DNA of 8,893 nucleotides. Origin: an uncultured Synergistales bacterium. Lineage in GTDB: Bacteria > Synergistota > Synergistia > Synergistales > Aminobacteriaceae. How positions within the stretch are numbered: the stretch's first letter is position 1; the number at the start of each line of letters is the position of its first letter. The notes beneath the pieces were generated by a model. That model ran no database searches, was not told where the DNA came from, and was given only the letters and a program-made list of their open reading frames with translations. Position numbers and translations under genes: made by a program. Location of the stretch: the NCBI GenBank assembly GCA_937957815.1, contig CALFXN010000518.1, positions 1-8,893 on the forward strand, in the 5' to 3' direction. This document shows positions 1-6,589 of this stretch, piece after piece.

Positions 1-351
1 CGTCCGCCCGTCACGTGCCCGGTCGGGAGGAAGACGTTCGAGGCGCCGACGTCCTACACCCCGACGCTCGTGAAGGCGGCGCTTTCCGTCCTCGACGAGA
101 TCTTCGTCCCAGGCGAATGGTACGTGAAGGCTGGCATCGCCCTGTCGGAGTTCTCGGATGAGGGGCGGCGACAGCTCTTCCTGCCCGGCGCGTCGACCGC
201 GCCGGAGGAGGACGAGCGGAGGGCGCGCTGCATGGAGGCCGTCGACCGGATCAACAGGATCCTCGGGCAGGACGCGATCCGCCCCGCCGCGATGCCGCCG
301 CGCGGCGGGGAATCGGGATGGGCGCCGCGACGCGATTACGGGGCGCACTAG
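1..351 (+). CDS. umuC: UmuC-like Y-family DNA polymerase, C-terminal fragment
   Basis: The reading frame is open from the first base and ends at TAG (349-351), giving 116 residues of a protein whose start lies outside the window. The visible part matches the C-terminal region of UmuC/ImpB/MucB error-prone polymerases: a T-S-Y-T-P-x-L stretch, then V-L-D-E-I-F-V-P-G-E-W-Y-V-K-A-G-I-A-L (the usual 'I+..G..Y+KAGV.L' block), and later R-C-M-E-A-V-D-R-I-N near the end. UmuC-type enzymes copy past DNA lesions during the SOS response, usually with UmuD. None of the catalytic palm domain is in view, so activity cannot be judged. The protein ends at W-A-P-R-R-D-Y-G-A-H, where most relatives continue with a S-P-x-Y-T-T-x-W tail, so the C-terminus looks short by roughly 10-15 residues. 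The family call is fairly firm. UmuC rather than another Y-family member is inferred from the C-terminal block. Confidence 0.8.
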   Translation, partial: RPPVTCPVGRKTFEAPTSYTPTLVKAALSVLDEIFVPGEWYVKAGIALSEFSDEGRRQLFLPGASTAPEEDERRARCMEAVDRINRILGQDAIRPAAMPPRGGESGWAPRRDYGAH

Positions 352-376
352 AAGGCGTATCACTGACGCGCGGGCG

Positions 377-405
377 TTGACAGAACGCGGAAAACGGCGT
401 TGAAT
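377..405 (+). promoter_or_regulatory. Putative sigma70-type promoter of the FMN riboswitch-ribB unit
   Basis: A perfect -35 hexamer TTGACA (377-382) is followed after exactly 17 nt by TTGAAT (400-405), which matches the TATAAT consensus at four of six positions. A start near 411-413 would place the transcript 5' end just before the first stem of the riboswitch (about 418), the expected geometry. The site lies after the umuC-like stop codon (351), so ribB need not depend on read-through from umuC. Confidence 0.65.
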
Positions 406-417
406 AGGCGCGTTTCG

Positions 418-566
418 ATCTCGGAACGGGGTGAAAGTCCCCACTGGCGGTATCCCGGCCTCCCGGCCGGGGAGCCCGCGGGCCATCCTTCCCCGCACGG
501 CGCGGAGGGGCGCGCAGATTCCGGTGAGAGGCCGGAGCCGACGGTGACAGTCCGGATGAAAGAGAG
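418..566 (+). ncRNA. FMN riboswitch (RFN element)
   Basis: All the landmark blocks of the FMN aptamer are present in order: GGGGTGAAAGTCCCC (428-442), then ACTGGCGGTA (443-452), a perfect 7-bp stem CCCGGCC/GGCCGGG (454-460 with 465-471), GAGCCCGCG (472-480), GATTCCGGTGAGAGGCCGG, GCCGACGGTGACAGTCCGG and GATGAAAGAGAG. The closing P1 stem can form between TCTC (419-422) and GAGA (562-565). The aptamer binds FMN and lowers expression of riboflavin genes when FMN is plentiful. No terminator stem with a T-tract follows. The 3' end runs straight into the ribB Shine-Dalgarno GGAGG (566-570), so control is most likely by blocking ribosome access. Confidence 0.96.
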
Positions 567-577
567 GAGGACGCATC

Positions 578-1231
578 ATGACATCGCAGTTGCAGGAGCG
601 TTTCGGGGATTCCGAGGCCCGTGTCGCCGCGGCGGTCGCTTCCGTCGCGGAAGGCCGCGGCATTCTGGTCACGGACGACGGAGACCGCGAGAACGAGGGG
701 GACCTGATCTTCGCGGCCGAAAGCCTCACGGTTCCCCAGATGGCCATGCTGATCCGGGAGTGCAGCGGAATCGTATGCCTCTGCCTGACTCCCGAGAAGA
801 TCGACTCGCTGGAACTCCCCCCGATGACGCGGACCAATACGAGCCGCTACTCCACGGCGTTCACCGTCTCCATCGAGGCGGCGGAGGGAGTCACGACGGG
901 CGTCTCGGCCGCGGACCGCGTCCGGACCGTCCGCGCGGCGAGCGCGCCCGGCGCGCGGCCGTCGGACCTGCGGCACCCCGGACACGTCTTTCCCCTTCGG
1001 GCCCGGCCGGGCGGCGTCCTCGAACGCCGCGGGCATACCGAGGCCACCGTGGACGTCATGCGTCTCGCCGGGCTCGCTCCCGCGGGAGTGCTCTGCGAAC
1101 TCACGAACCCCGACGGCACGATGGCCCGCCTTCCGGAGATCCTCGAGTTCTCGCGGCGGCACGACTTCCCCGTCGTCACGGTCGACGACATCGCGCGCTA
1201 CCGCGCGGCGCACGACAGCCTCTATCCGTGA
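578..1231 (+). CDS. ribB: 3,4-dihydroxy-2-butanone 4-phosphate synthase (RibB)
   Basis: The enzyme converts ribulose 5-phosphate to 3,4-dihydroxy-2-butanone 4-phosphate and formate in the cytoplasm, giving the four-carbon unit for riboflavin. The 217-residue product has the same length as E. coli RibB and aligns with it throughout. Seen are the Mg-binding and catalytic loop [10 protein letters not shown] (33-42), S-G-I-V-C-L-C (63-69), [16 protein letters not shown] (99-114), H-P-G-H-V-F-P-L (133-140, where the first residue is more often Arg), G-H-T-E-A (152-156) and A-G-V-L-C-E-L-T-N (169-177). There is no GTP cyclohydrolase II (RibA) domain, so it is a monofunctional RibB. The ATG is set by GGAGG (566-570), 7 nt upstream. 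It is regulated by the FMN riboswitch directly in front. No other rib gene is nearby, and the gene on its far side converges on it. Confidence 0.97.
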   Translation: MTSQLQERFGDSEARVAAAVASVAEGRGILVTDDGDRENEGDLIFAAESLTVPQMAMLIRECSGIVCLCLTPEKIDSLELPPMTRTNTSRYSTAFTVSIEAAEGVTTGVSAADRVRTVRAASAPGARPSDLRHPGHVFPLRARPGGVLERRGHTEATVDVMRLAGLAPAGVLCELTNPDGTMARLPEILEFSRRHDFPVVTVDDIARYRAAHDSLYP

Positions 1232-1286
1232 CGCTCGTTCCGCAACGTTTCAGGCATTCGGGTCCGCTTCGACGGGCAAGGGACGA
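1232..1286. other. Short convergent intergenic region
   Basis: This stretch of 55 nt separates the 3' end of ribB from the 3' end of the GntR gene on the other strand. I see no convincing stem followed by a T-tract on either strand, so how the two converging transcripts end is not visible. No small ORF or repeat stands out. Confidence 0.5.
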
Positions 1287-1976
1287 TCAGGGGCGGGAAA
1301 CGGATTCCGTCGCGTCCGGCAACGACAGATCGCCGCCATAACCGCCATTGCCGAGAATATGGCGTTGCAGCAGCGCGACCCCCTCTTCCTCGCGCTTCTC
1401 GCGGAGCAGGCGCACGAGCTCGCGATGCTCGTCGAGACTGGGGTTCGTGTCGAAATCGAGAAAAGACTCGAACAGTACCATATAAATGAACGAACGGGAG
1501 AGAAGATTTTCGACCAGTTCGCAGAGCGCGACGTTGCCGCTCGCCCGAGCAATGATCTTGTGGAACCTGGTGTTGACATCGAGATAGCGATCGAGGTCGC
1601 GCGTGGCGAAGATCGCCTCTTCTTTCGCTATTTCCTCGTCGAGCATGCAGAGCTGTACGGGCGTGATGCGGTGGATCGCCTTTCGAAACGACAGGACCTC
1701 GAGGTAGGCGCGTACTTCAATGGTATCCGCGCGCTCCTGCCTGGAAGGGTTGACGATGCTCGCGCCCTCGTTCGGGAAGATTCCGATGAGCCCCTCGTTC
1801 GCAAGCCACCGAAACGCCTCGCGAACGGGGGTGCGACTGATGTGCAACTGCTGTGCGATCGCTATTTCCGGCAGATGCTCGCCGGGCTGGAACTCCTTGT
1901 TCAGGATTCGCCGGCGCAGAGTCGCGTACGCGTACTCCGCCGAGGATTTGTTCGTCTGTTGAGCCAATGGCCGCAC
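1287..1976 (-). CDS. GntR-family transcriptional regulator, FCD (FadR) subfamily
   Basis: A DNA-binding regulator of up to 229 residues. The N-terminal winged helix-turn-helix is clear: A-Y-A-T-L-R-R-R-I-L-N-K-E-F-Q-P-G-E-H-L (16-35), then the recognition region I-S-R-T-P-V-R-E-A-F-R-W-L (46-58) and a wing (N-E-G-A-S-I-V, 69-75). The rest is the helical FCD ligand domain. It keeps the residues that bind a metal in this family: D133, H139 (in V-N-T-R-F-H), H184 (L-D-E-H-R-E-L) and H206. FCD regulators often sense a carboxylate or amino-acid-like metabolite. As the last gene of the minus-strand operon, 46 nt after the ppnP-like stop, it is the likely regulator of that operon (inference). The start is uncertain. 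GTG at 1976 overlaps its own Shine-Dalgarno, while TTG at 1967 has GGGGGAG (1982-1976) at an 8-nt spacing and looks better, giving 226 residues. Confidence 0.93.
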   Translation of the reverse strand: MRPLAQQTNKSSAEYAYATLRRRILNKEFQPGEHLPEIAIAQQLHISRTPVREAFRWLANEGLIGIFPNEGASIVNPSRQERADTIEVRAYLEVLSFRKAIHRITPVQLCMLDEEIAKEEAIFATRDLDRYLDVNTRFHKIIARASGNVALCELVENLLSRSFIYMVLFESFLDFDTNPSLDEHRELVRLLREKREEEGVALLQRHILGNGGYGGDLSLPDATESVSRP

Positions 1977-1982
1977 TCCCCC
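1976..1982 (-). promoter_or_regulatory. Shine-Dalgarno site favouring the TTG start of the GntR gene
   Basis: On the minus strand GGGGGAG (1982 to 1976) abuts the GTG at 1976-1974, which is too close to serve it. It stands 8 nt from the TTG at 1967-1965. The product would then begin M-A-Q-Q-T-N-K, three residues shorter than the GTG version. Confidence 0.5.
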
Positions 1983-2022
1983 AAAGATGATGTACTCGGT
2001 GAAACGAGAATCCCCCGGCCGA

Positions 2023-2340
2023 TTACAGGAACGTACAGATGTACTCCGTAATCGTCGCGCACTTTACCCGAAAGGAGGAGTGCGCGGGCACCGTATACGA
2101 CTCGCCCACGCCGATCGTGCGCCACGCCGTTTCGCCGGGAAGCAGGATTTCTTCTCCCCCGCGCGTGATTTCGACGACCTCGGCCTCGTGGGTATCGAAC
2201 GCGTATTCGCCGGGAAGAATGACGCCGAGCGTCCGGCGCCTGCCGTCATCCGCATGATAGGTCCGGCTTTGGACCGCGCCATCGAAGAAGATGTTCGCGA
2301 GAACATTCACCTGTGCGTTCCGGATCGTTTCCGGTTTCAT
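2023..2340 (-). CDS. ppnP: PpnP-like pyrimidine/purine nucleoside phosphorylase (YaiE/DUF1255 family)
   Basis: A small cupin-fold protein of 105 residues that aligns with E. coli PpnP (YaiE, about 94 residues), which splits many nucleosides with phosphate into base and ribose 1-phosphate. Family landmarks are N-I-F-F-D-G (16-21, the counterpart of N-E-Y-F-S-G), L-G-V-I-L-P-G-E-Y-A-F-D-T (38-50), E-I-L-L-P (64-68), V-G-E-S-Y-T-V-P-A-H-S-S-F (78-90, E. coli 'F-N-V-P-G-H-S-E-F') and E-Y-I-C-T-F-L at the C-terminus (E. coli S-Y-L-C-R-Y-L). The frame stays open 33 nt further upstream, but ATG at 2340 is chosen because AAAGGAG (2356-2350) sits 9 nt before it. It lies 39 nt after the kinase-like gene and is apparently in the same operon. 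Activity inside this pathway is not known. It might recycle a nucleoside or use its cupin fold on another sugar-linked compound. Confidence 0.88.
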   Translation of the reverse strand: MKPETIRNAQVNVLANIFFDGAVQSRTYHADDGRRRTLGVILPGEYAFDTHEAEVVEITRGGEEILLPGETAWRTIGVGESYTVPAHSSFRVKCATITEYICTFL

Positions 2341-2362
2341 GATACTCCACTCCTTTTCTGAT

Positions 2363-2373
2363 GTGCAATGCAC
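2363..2373. repeat. Short palindrome GTGCA-A-TGCAC
   Basis: Two 5-bp inverted arms (2363-2367 and 2369-2373) flank a single central base, in the 39-nt gap between the kinase-like gene and ppnP. It is just upstream of the ppnP Shine-Dalgarno. It could be a protein site, but it is short and does not match the usual GT-N3-AC core of FCD regulators. Chance is possible. Confidence 0.25.
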
Positions 2374-2379
2374 TTTCGC

Positions 2380-3504
2380 TCAGCGGACACGATACATCGC
2401 GTACTGTCCGTTTCCCGTGACGCAGCGGATGTAACCGGAGTATTTGGCATCGATCCCGGGGTCTCCGGTATCGACAAGCATCGGCGAACCTTCGAGCGCA
2501 CACAGCTTCGCCGGCGTACACAGCACGAGCAGGTCCGATGGATCGAAAAACCGCAGCACGCGCGCGCTGATCTGCTGGTTGCCGCGCCCGAAGAGAAACC
2601 CCTGCCCGCCGATCGGCGTCATAACGAGCTTCCGGCGCTTGTAAGCGTCGCAAAGATCGAGCAGGCGCGCCTCGGTCAGATCCTTTCCCGTCATTTTTCC
2701 GCCGAGCGCCGCGTCGACGCCGAGCAGCGTTCCGTCCAGACCGAGACGATCCTTGAGCGCCATTGTCGTGGTGCCCGGACCGATCACGTAGAGCGTCTCC
2801 GGCTCCATCAGCTCGCGCACGACGTACCCCGCGATCGTACGCTGCACCGACTCCTCGGAGAGCGCGCTGCCCGCTTTCAGCCCCTGTACGCGCTGCCGAA
2901 CGTACGGCACGCACAGGAAGCCGTGAAGCCTCGCCTGCACCGAGCCCTCCCGGAACAGCTCCTCGTCGATATCCATGACTTCCGACGCGCGCGTCGCGGT
3001 CGCCGGATCCTCGAGGAACTGCCTCGCGACGTCCCCGCTTTCCCGCGGAGAACAGCCGAATACCGCGGAATGAATCTTGACCCCCGCCGGAATGCCGAGC
3101 GACACGACATCGGTCCCCACGACGCCGCAGATGTCCCGCGCGGTGCCGTCGCCGCCGGCGAAGAGCAACAGATCGACGCCGCGCCGCAGAATCGCTCCGG
3201 CGGCTCGGATCGTGTCGTTGCGCGTGGTCGTCGTCGGGTCGATTTCATCTTTCAGCAACACCTCCGGGGAAAAACCGGCGGCGCGCGCAGCGTTTTCCCC
3301 CATGTCGCCCGGAAACGTGACGATTCTCACGACGTCGCGGAGGGGCGACAAGCCGGCCAGAGCGACAGCCGTCCGCGATTGCGAGCGCGGCGTCGCGCCG
3401 CGCTCGATGGCTTGCCGCAAAACGGACATTCCGTCGGTGCCCTTCAGGCCGACGCTCCCGCCCATTCCGGCGATCGGGTTGACAATCAGGCCAACCGTCT
3501 TCAT
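2380..3504 (-). CDS. ATP-NAD kinase-like / AcoX-like protein (COG3199)
   Basis: A cytoplasmic protein of 374 residues with the NAD-kinase/diacylglycerol-kinase fold signature. N-P-I-A-G-M-G-G (9-16) starts the first strand and loop, and the nucleotide motif A-G-G-D-G-T-A-R-D (116-124) carries the catalytic GGDGT. G-I-P-A-G-V-K-I-H-S-A-V-F (137-149) follows. A C-terminal block, P-I-G-G-Q-G-F-L-F-G-R-G-N-Q-Q-I-S, is typical of COG3199. Members are annotated as ATP-NAD kinase or as AcoX, a protein of unknown function from acetoin gene clusters, so the phosphate acceptor cannot be read from sequence. It starts 16 nt after the gcvPB-like stop, with only a weak GGGA-type Shine-Dalgarno in front, which suggests translational coupling. 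In this operon it may phosphorylate a pathway intermediate or a cofactor (inference). Length and motifs look complete, so it is probably functional. Confidence 0.88.
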   Translation of the reverse strand: MKTVGLIVNPIAGMGGSVGLKGTDGMSVLRQAIERGATPRSQSRTAVALAGLSPLRDVVRIVTFPGDMGENAARAAGFSPEVLLKDEIDPTTTTRNDTIRAAGAILRRGVDLLLFAGGDGTARDICGVVGTDVVSLGIPAGVKIHSAVFGCSPRESGDVARQFLEDPATATRASEVMDIDEELFREGSVQARLHGFLCVPYVRQRVQGLKAGSALSEESVQRTIAGYVVRELMEPETLYVIGPGTTTMALKDRLGLDGTLLGVDAALGGKMTGKDLTEARLLDLCDAYKRRKLVMTPIGGQGFLFGRGNQQISARVLRFFDPSDLLVLCTPAKLCALEGSPMLVDTGDPGIDAKYSGYIRCVTGNGQYAMYRVR

Positions 3505-3520
3505 TCGTTCCCGATCCGCG

Positions 3521-5098
3521 TCATTTCGCGACGAAGTAATCGTCGAACTTCTTCCGATACATGCGCCACGTGATCGCCCACTTCTTCTCGTCGTCGAAGT
3601 ACGAGTGGTCGATGTGATGGACCGTGCTGCGGTGCGGCGCGCTCCTGACGACTTCCGGCGTCTCGTACGCTTCGCGCGCTATCTCGGCCGTGATCGCGAG
3701 AAACTCGTCGAGCTCCTGCTTCGAATACGACTCCGTCGGCTCGATCGTGAACGGCTCGGGCACGACCCACGGCTCGTGGCTCGTCCAGTAATGCACGCCG
3801 AAGTCGAACATCCGGTTCTGGACGTCCGACGTCGTGACGCCGGTTTCCCGCTTCATCGTCTGCCAGCTGTACCGCACCTGCTCCATGCGGTGCTCGCCCG
3901 GAGCGTACGGCGCCGACGCGCCGCGGATCTTCAGGACGTTGCGGAACATGTAGTTGTTGTTGAGCACGGCGACGCGCGCGACCTCGCGCAGGCCGTCCGC
4001 CCCGAGCGCGCGGATCCACGCCAGCGCTTTCAGCATCGCGTGGATGTTGCCGTGGAAGTTCTTGATCTTGCCGACAGAGTTCGGCAGGTCGTAGTCGAGA
4101 TAATACCGGCCGGTCGCTTCGTCCTTTTCCACGAGCGGCACGGGAAGGAACCGCCGAAGGCTCGAGCGGACGCCCACGACGCCGCTCCCGGGGCCGCCGC
4201 ATCCGTGGGGGGCCGAGAAGGTCTTGTGCAGGTTGAAGAAGCACAGATCGAATCCCGATTCGAGCGCGCGCGTGACGCCGATGATGCCGTTGAGGTTCGC
4301 CTGATCGTAGCTGCACAGCCCCCCGTGCGCATGAACGAGGTCCGTGAATTCCCCGATTCGATGGTTGTAGACGCCCGTGTCTTCGGGGTTCGTGATCATG
4401 AGCGCCGCCGTCCGGTCGGACACGGCCGCGCGGAACGCCTCGATATCCGGACGTCCGTCGGGTCCCGGATAGATCGTGATGATCCTGAAGCCCATGAGCT
4501 TCGCCACCGCGGCGTTCGTCGGATGCGAGAAGATCGTCGTGACGATCTCGTCCTTCCTGCCGAGCTGGCCGGTGTGCTCCACCCACGCGCGGATGATCGA
4601 AATGATCGCGTAGAGCCCCTGCGACCCGCCGCCCGACTGGAGCGAGAACGCGTCCATGCCAGAGATGGCCCGGAGCGCGCGGTCGAGTTCGTAGACGATT
4701 TCGAGCGCTCCCTGAACGGTCGATTCGTCCTGATACGGGTGAATGTCCGCAATTCCGGAATTCCGCGACAAGATCTCATTGACCTTCGGGCTGTATTTCA
4801 TCGTGCAGGTTCCCTGTCCGATGTCGATATTGAGATCGGCCCCGAGATTTTCCTGCGACAGCCGCAGGTAATGCTTCAACACGCGCATCTGCCCCATCTC
4901 GGGCAGTTTCGGCGCTTCCTGACGAACCATATCCGCAGGCAGGGCCGCCAACGCCTTTTCACCCGCACGCCGGACATCGGCCGGGGCTTCCGGCACCAGA
5001 ACGCCGCGCTCGCCCGGCGTCGTCAGTTCGAAGATGATCGGTTCGTCCCAGCGAGCCTGGTGGAAATCGCGCAACTTCGTCGTCATGTCCATTCCCAT
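3521..5098 (-). CDS. Divergent glycine dehydrogenase (decarboxylating) subunit 2-like protein (GcvPB-like)
   Basis: A PLP enzyme of 525 residues, homologous over its length to the catalytic subunit of split glycine decarboxylase (P-protein). Kept are I-F-E-L-T-T-P-G-E-R-G (22-32), T-C-T-M-K-Y (97-102), H-P-Y-Q-D-E-S-T-V-Q-G-A-L (120-132), the PLP lysine K292 in N-L-H-K-T-F-S-A-P-H-G (289-299), and I-E-P-T-E-S-Y-S-K-Q-E-L-D (452-464). Several active-site signatures differ from ordinary GcvPB. L-Q-S-G-G-G-S-Q-G (153-161) replaces L-Q-P-A-A-G-A-H-G. S-H-P-T-N-A-A (191-197) replaces A-H-G-T-N-P-A. D-Q-A-N-L-N (265-270) replaces D-G-A-N-L-N. G-C-G-G-P-G (299-304) replaces G-G-G-G-P-G. The tail is longer than usual and has H489, H494, H495 and H498. 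ATG 5098 is supported by GGGGGAGG 8 nt upstream, and the gene starts 18 nt after gcvPA. It is likely an amino-acid decarboxylase, with glycine as substrate in doubt. Confidence 0.87.
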   Translation of the reverse strand: MGMDMTTKLRDFHQARWDEPIIFELTTPGERGVLVPEAPADVRRAGEKALAALPADMVRQEAPKLPEMGQMRVLKHYLRLSQENLGADLNIDIGQGTCTMKYSPKVNEILSRNSGIADIHPYQDESTVQGALEIVYELDRALRAISGMDAFSLQSGGGSQGLYAIISIIRAWVEHTGQLGRKDEIVTTIFSHPTNAAVAKLMGFRIITIYPGPDGRPDIEAFRAAVSDRTAALMITNPEDTGVYNHRIGEFTDLVHAHGGLCSYDQANLNGIIGVTRALESGFDLCFFNLHKTFSAPHGCGGPGSGVVGVRSSLRRFLPVPLVEKDEATGRYYLDYDLPNSVGKIKNFHGNIHAMLKALAWIRALGADGLREVARVAVLNNNYMFRNVLKIRGASAPYAPGEHRMEQVRYSWQTMKRETGVTTSDVQNRMFDFGVHYWTSHEPWVVPEPFTIEPTESYSKQELDEFLAITAEIAREAYETPEVVRSAPHRSTVHHIDHSYFDDEKKWAITWRMYRKKFDDYFVAK

Positions 5099-5116
5099 GA
5101 ATGCCGCCTCCCCCGC

Positions 5117-6502
5117 CTACGCGACGATGTCGCGGAGCGCCGCGACGCACGTGTCCATATCCCGCTGCGTCAGCACCTCGGTGACGCTGTAGAGCGCGCA
5201 TTCGCGTCCACCCGTAACTTCCGTCCGGAAACCGCCGAAGATGCCCCGGTCACGCAGCGCGGCGTTGATGGAATCGACCGTCTTCCCCGTGCCGTCGAAG
5301 CAGACGACGAACTCCTTGAAGTGCGGCGTCGCGGCGAACGGAAGCGTCACGCCAGGGACGGCCGCCATCCGGTCCATGAGGTACCGGCATCGCATGAAGA
5401 CGCCCTCGCCGAGTTCGCGCATCCCTTTCGGCCCCATGAGCGCGAGATAGACGCCCGCAGTGATGCCCCAGAGCGCCGCGGCGGTGCCGACGTATTCCTT
5501 CGCGTGTTCGCGGTCCGCGAACGAGGTTCGTTCCCACGCGACGTCGCCGAAGCCCCACTCGCCCTTCGCGGTCGGCGCGATGCCGAAGAGCCGCGACGGA
5601 TACTCGCGGATGAATTTCGGATCGTCTCTTGTCGCGATGAAACCACCCCGCCCGCCGCCGAAATACTGGTGCATGCCGAGCGGCTGGATGTCGCCGCACG
5701 TAATGTCGGCGCCGCGGCGCGACGGCGGCGTCAACAGCCCCAGAGACGAAGGGTCCGTTCCGACGACGAAGAGCGCGCCCGCTCCGCGGACGATTTCTGC
5801 GATCGCCCCTGTCGACGCGTCGATCGTACCGAAAAACGACGGATTTTCGACGTACACGGCCGCGGTTTCGCCCGTCACGGCGCGCCGGAGCGCGGCGCGG
5901 TCGACGCAGCCCGTTTTCGGGTCGATCGGCACGACCTCCGGCGAGAGATCGGGATGGCAGTAGTTTCGGATCACCGCCTGCGTTTCGGGGTGGACATTCG
6001 CCGCGACGAGCACACGCCTCCGCCCCGTGATCCGGGAGCACATGCGGATCGACGTCGCGGCGGCCTGCGCGCCGTCATAGGTCGGAACGTTGACGACATC
6101 CATATCGACAAGTTCCGCCATCATGCTCGTATACTCGAAGAGCGCCTGGAAGCGTCCGTGGTCTTCGTAGGGTTCCCCCGCGTACGCCGTCAGGAATTCG
6201 CTGCGCTGGTTGATCTCGTCGCAGATCGCCGGAACGTAGTGGTTCCAGCAGCCGCCGCCGAGAAAGCTGATATTCTCGTTCGTGGTGGCGTTTTTCGCGA
6301 GAATGCGCGTAAAGCAGCGATGCAGTTCCGCCTCCGACAGCAGCGGCGGCGGAAGATCGAGCGGTCCGTGCAGCCGGACATCGCCGGGAATGCGTTCGAA
6401 CAGTTCGTCGACACTCGCCGCGCCGATCGAGTCAAGCATCTCGCGCTGTACCTCTGGAACAGAGTTCGGAATATACGGATACACGACTCCGGAAGTCGTC
6501 AT
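5117..6502 (-). CDS. Divergent glycine dehydrogenase (decarboxylating) subunit 1-like protein (GcvPA-like)
   Basis: A protein of 461 residues matching the N-terminal half of P-protein (GcvPA, usually about 440-450 residues), which pairs with GcvPB to form the active decarboxylase. Landmarks: Y-P-Y-I-P-N-S (8-14), the F-L-G-G-G-C-W-N-H-Y-V-P-A block (80-92, usually G-A-G-x-Y-D-H-Y-I-P), S-E-F-L-T-A-Y (101-107), F-Q-A-L-F-E-Y (118-124), T-Y-D-G-A-Q-A-A-A (141-149), P-S-F-F-G-T-I-D (221-228) and G-A-D-I-T-C-G-D (264-271). Changed parts are E-P-Y-E-D-H-G (110-116) in place of Q-P-E-I-S-Q-G, a GMHQYFGGGRGGF-type loop (276-288) in place of the usual G-x-P-x-x-F-G-G-P-x-x-G-F, and Y-V-G-T-A-A-A-L-W-G (337-346) where canonical proteins have A-T-S-N-I-C-T-N-Q-A-L. 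The ATG is set by GGGGAGG (6517-6511) at an 8-nt spacing. No gcvT or gcvH is adjacent. It is surely a partner of the next gene, but glycine-cleavage function is uncertain. Confidence 0.86.
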   Translation of the reverse strand: MTTSGVVYPYIPNSVPEVQREMLDSIGAASVDELFERIPGDVRLHGPLDLPPPLLSEAELHRCFTRILAKNATTNENISFLGGGCWNHYVPAICDEINQRSEFLTAYAGEPYEDHGRFQALFEYTSMMAELVDMDVVNVPTYDGAQAAATSIRMCSRITGRRRVLVAANVHPETQAVIRNYCHPDLSPEVVPIDPKTGCVDRAALRRAVTGETAAVYVENPSFFGTIDASTGAIAEIVRGAGALFVVGTDPSSLGLLTPPSRRGADITCGDIQPLGMHQYFGGGRGGFIATRDDPKFIREYPSRLFGIAPTAKGEWGFGDVAWERTSFADREHAKEYVGTAAALWGITAGVYLALMGPKGMRELGEGVFMRCRYLMDRMAAVPGVTLPFAATPHFKEFVVCFDGTGKTVDSINAALRDRGIFGGFRTEVTGGRECALYSVTEVLTQRDMDTCVAALRDIVA

Positions 6503-6589
6503 CTCCTCAGCCTCCCCGAATGAATTCGAACAGATAGAGCGATACGCATCGGATGGAAAGCGCCCCCGCGTTCGGGCAACGTCGCCCGG

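Noticed and set aside
349..363. Read-through of the umuC-like TAG stop to restore a YTT-like tail
   Set aside because: The next codons read K-A-Y-H and then TGA, too short and too weak a likeness to support recoding.
251..1213. 320-codon minus-strand frame opposite ribB
   Set aside because: It covers the FMN riboswitch and ribB in antisense and has the Arg/Gly-rich composition of a GC shadow.
400..1341. 313-codon plus-strand frame through the riboswitch and out of frame with ribB
   Set aside because: It begins inside the promoter and riboswitch and overlaps ribB in another frame. The residues look non-coding, and ribB is certain.
2368..3573. 401-codon plus-strand frame opposite the kinase-like gene
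   Set aside because: It is a shadow frame, Arg/His-rich, without any recognisable motif, and is opposed by the GGDGT-containing gene.
5117..6502. Calling the operon a standard glycine cleavage system
   Set aside because: gcvT and gcvH are missing from the visible operon and many signature residues of both P-protein halves differ, so only '-like' names are used.
3077..6523. Open frame of 1148 codons on the plus strand across the gcvPA/gcvPB/kinase region
   Set aside because: It is antisense to three genes with clear family matches. Its translation is dominated by Arg, Asp, Val and His, as expected for the shadow of GC-rich coding DNA, and it shows no domain.
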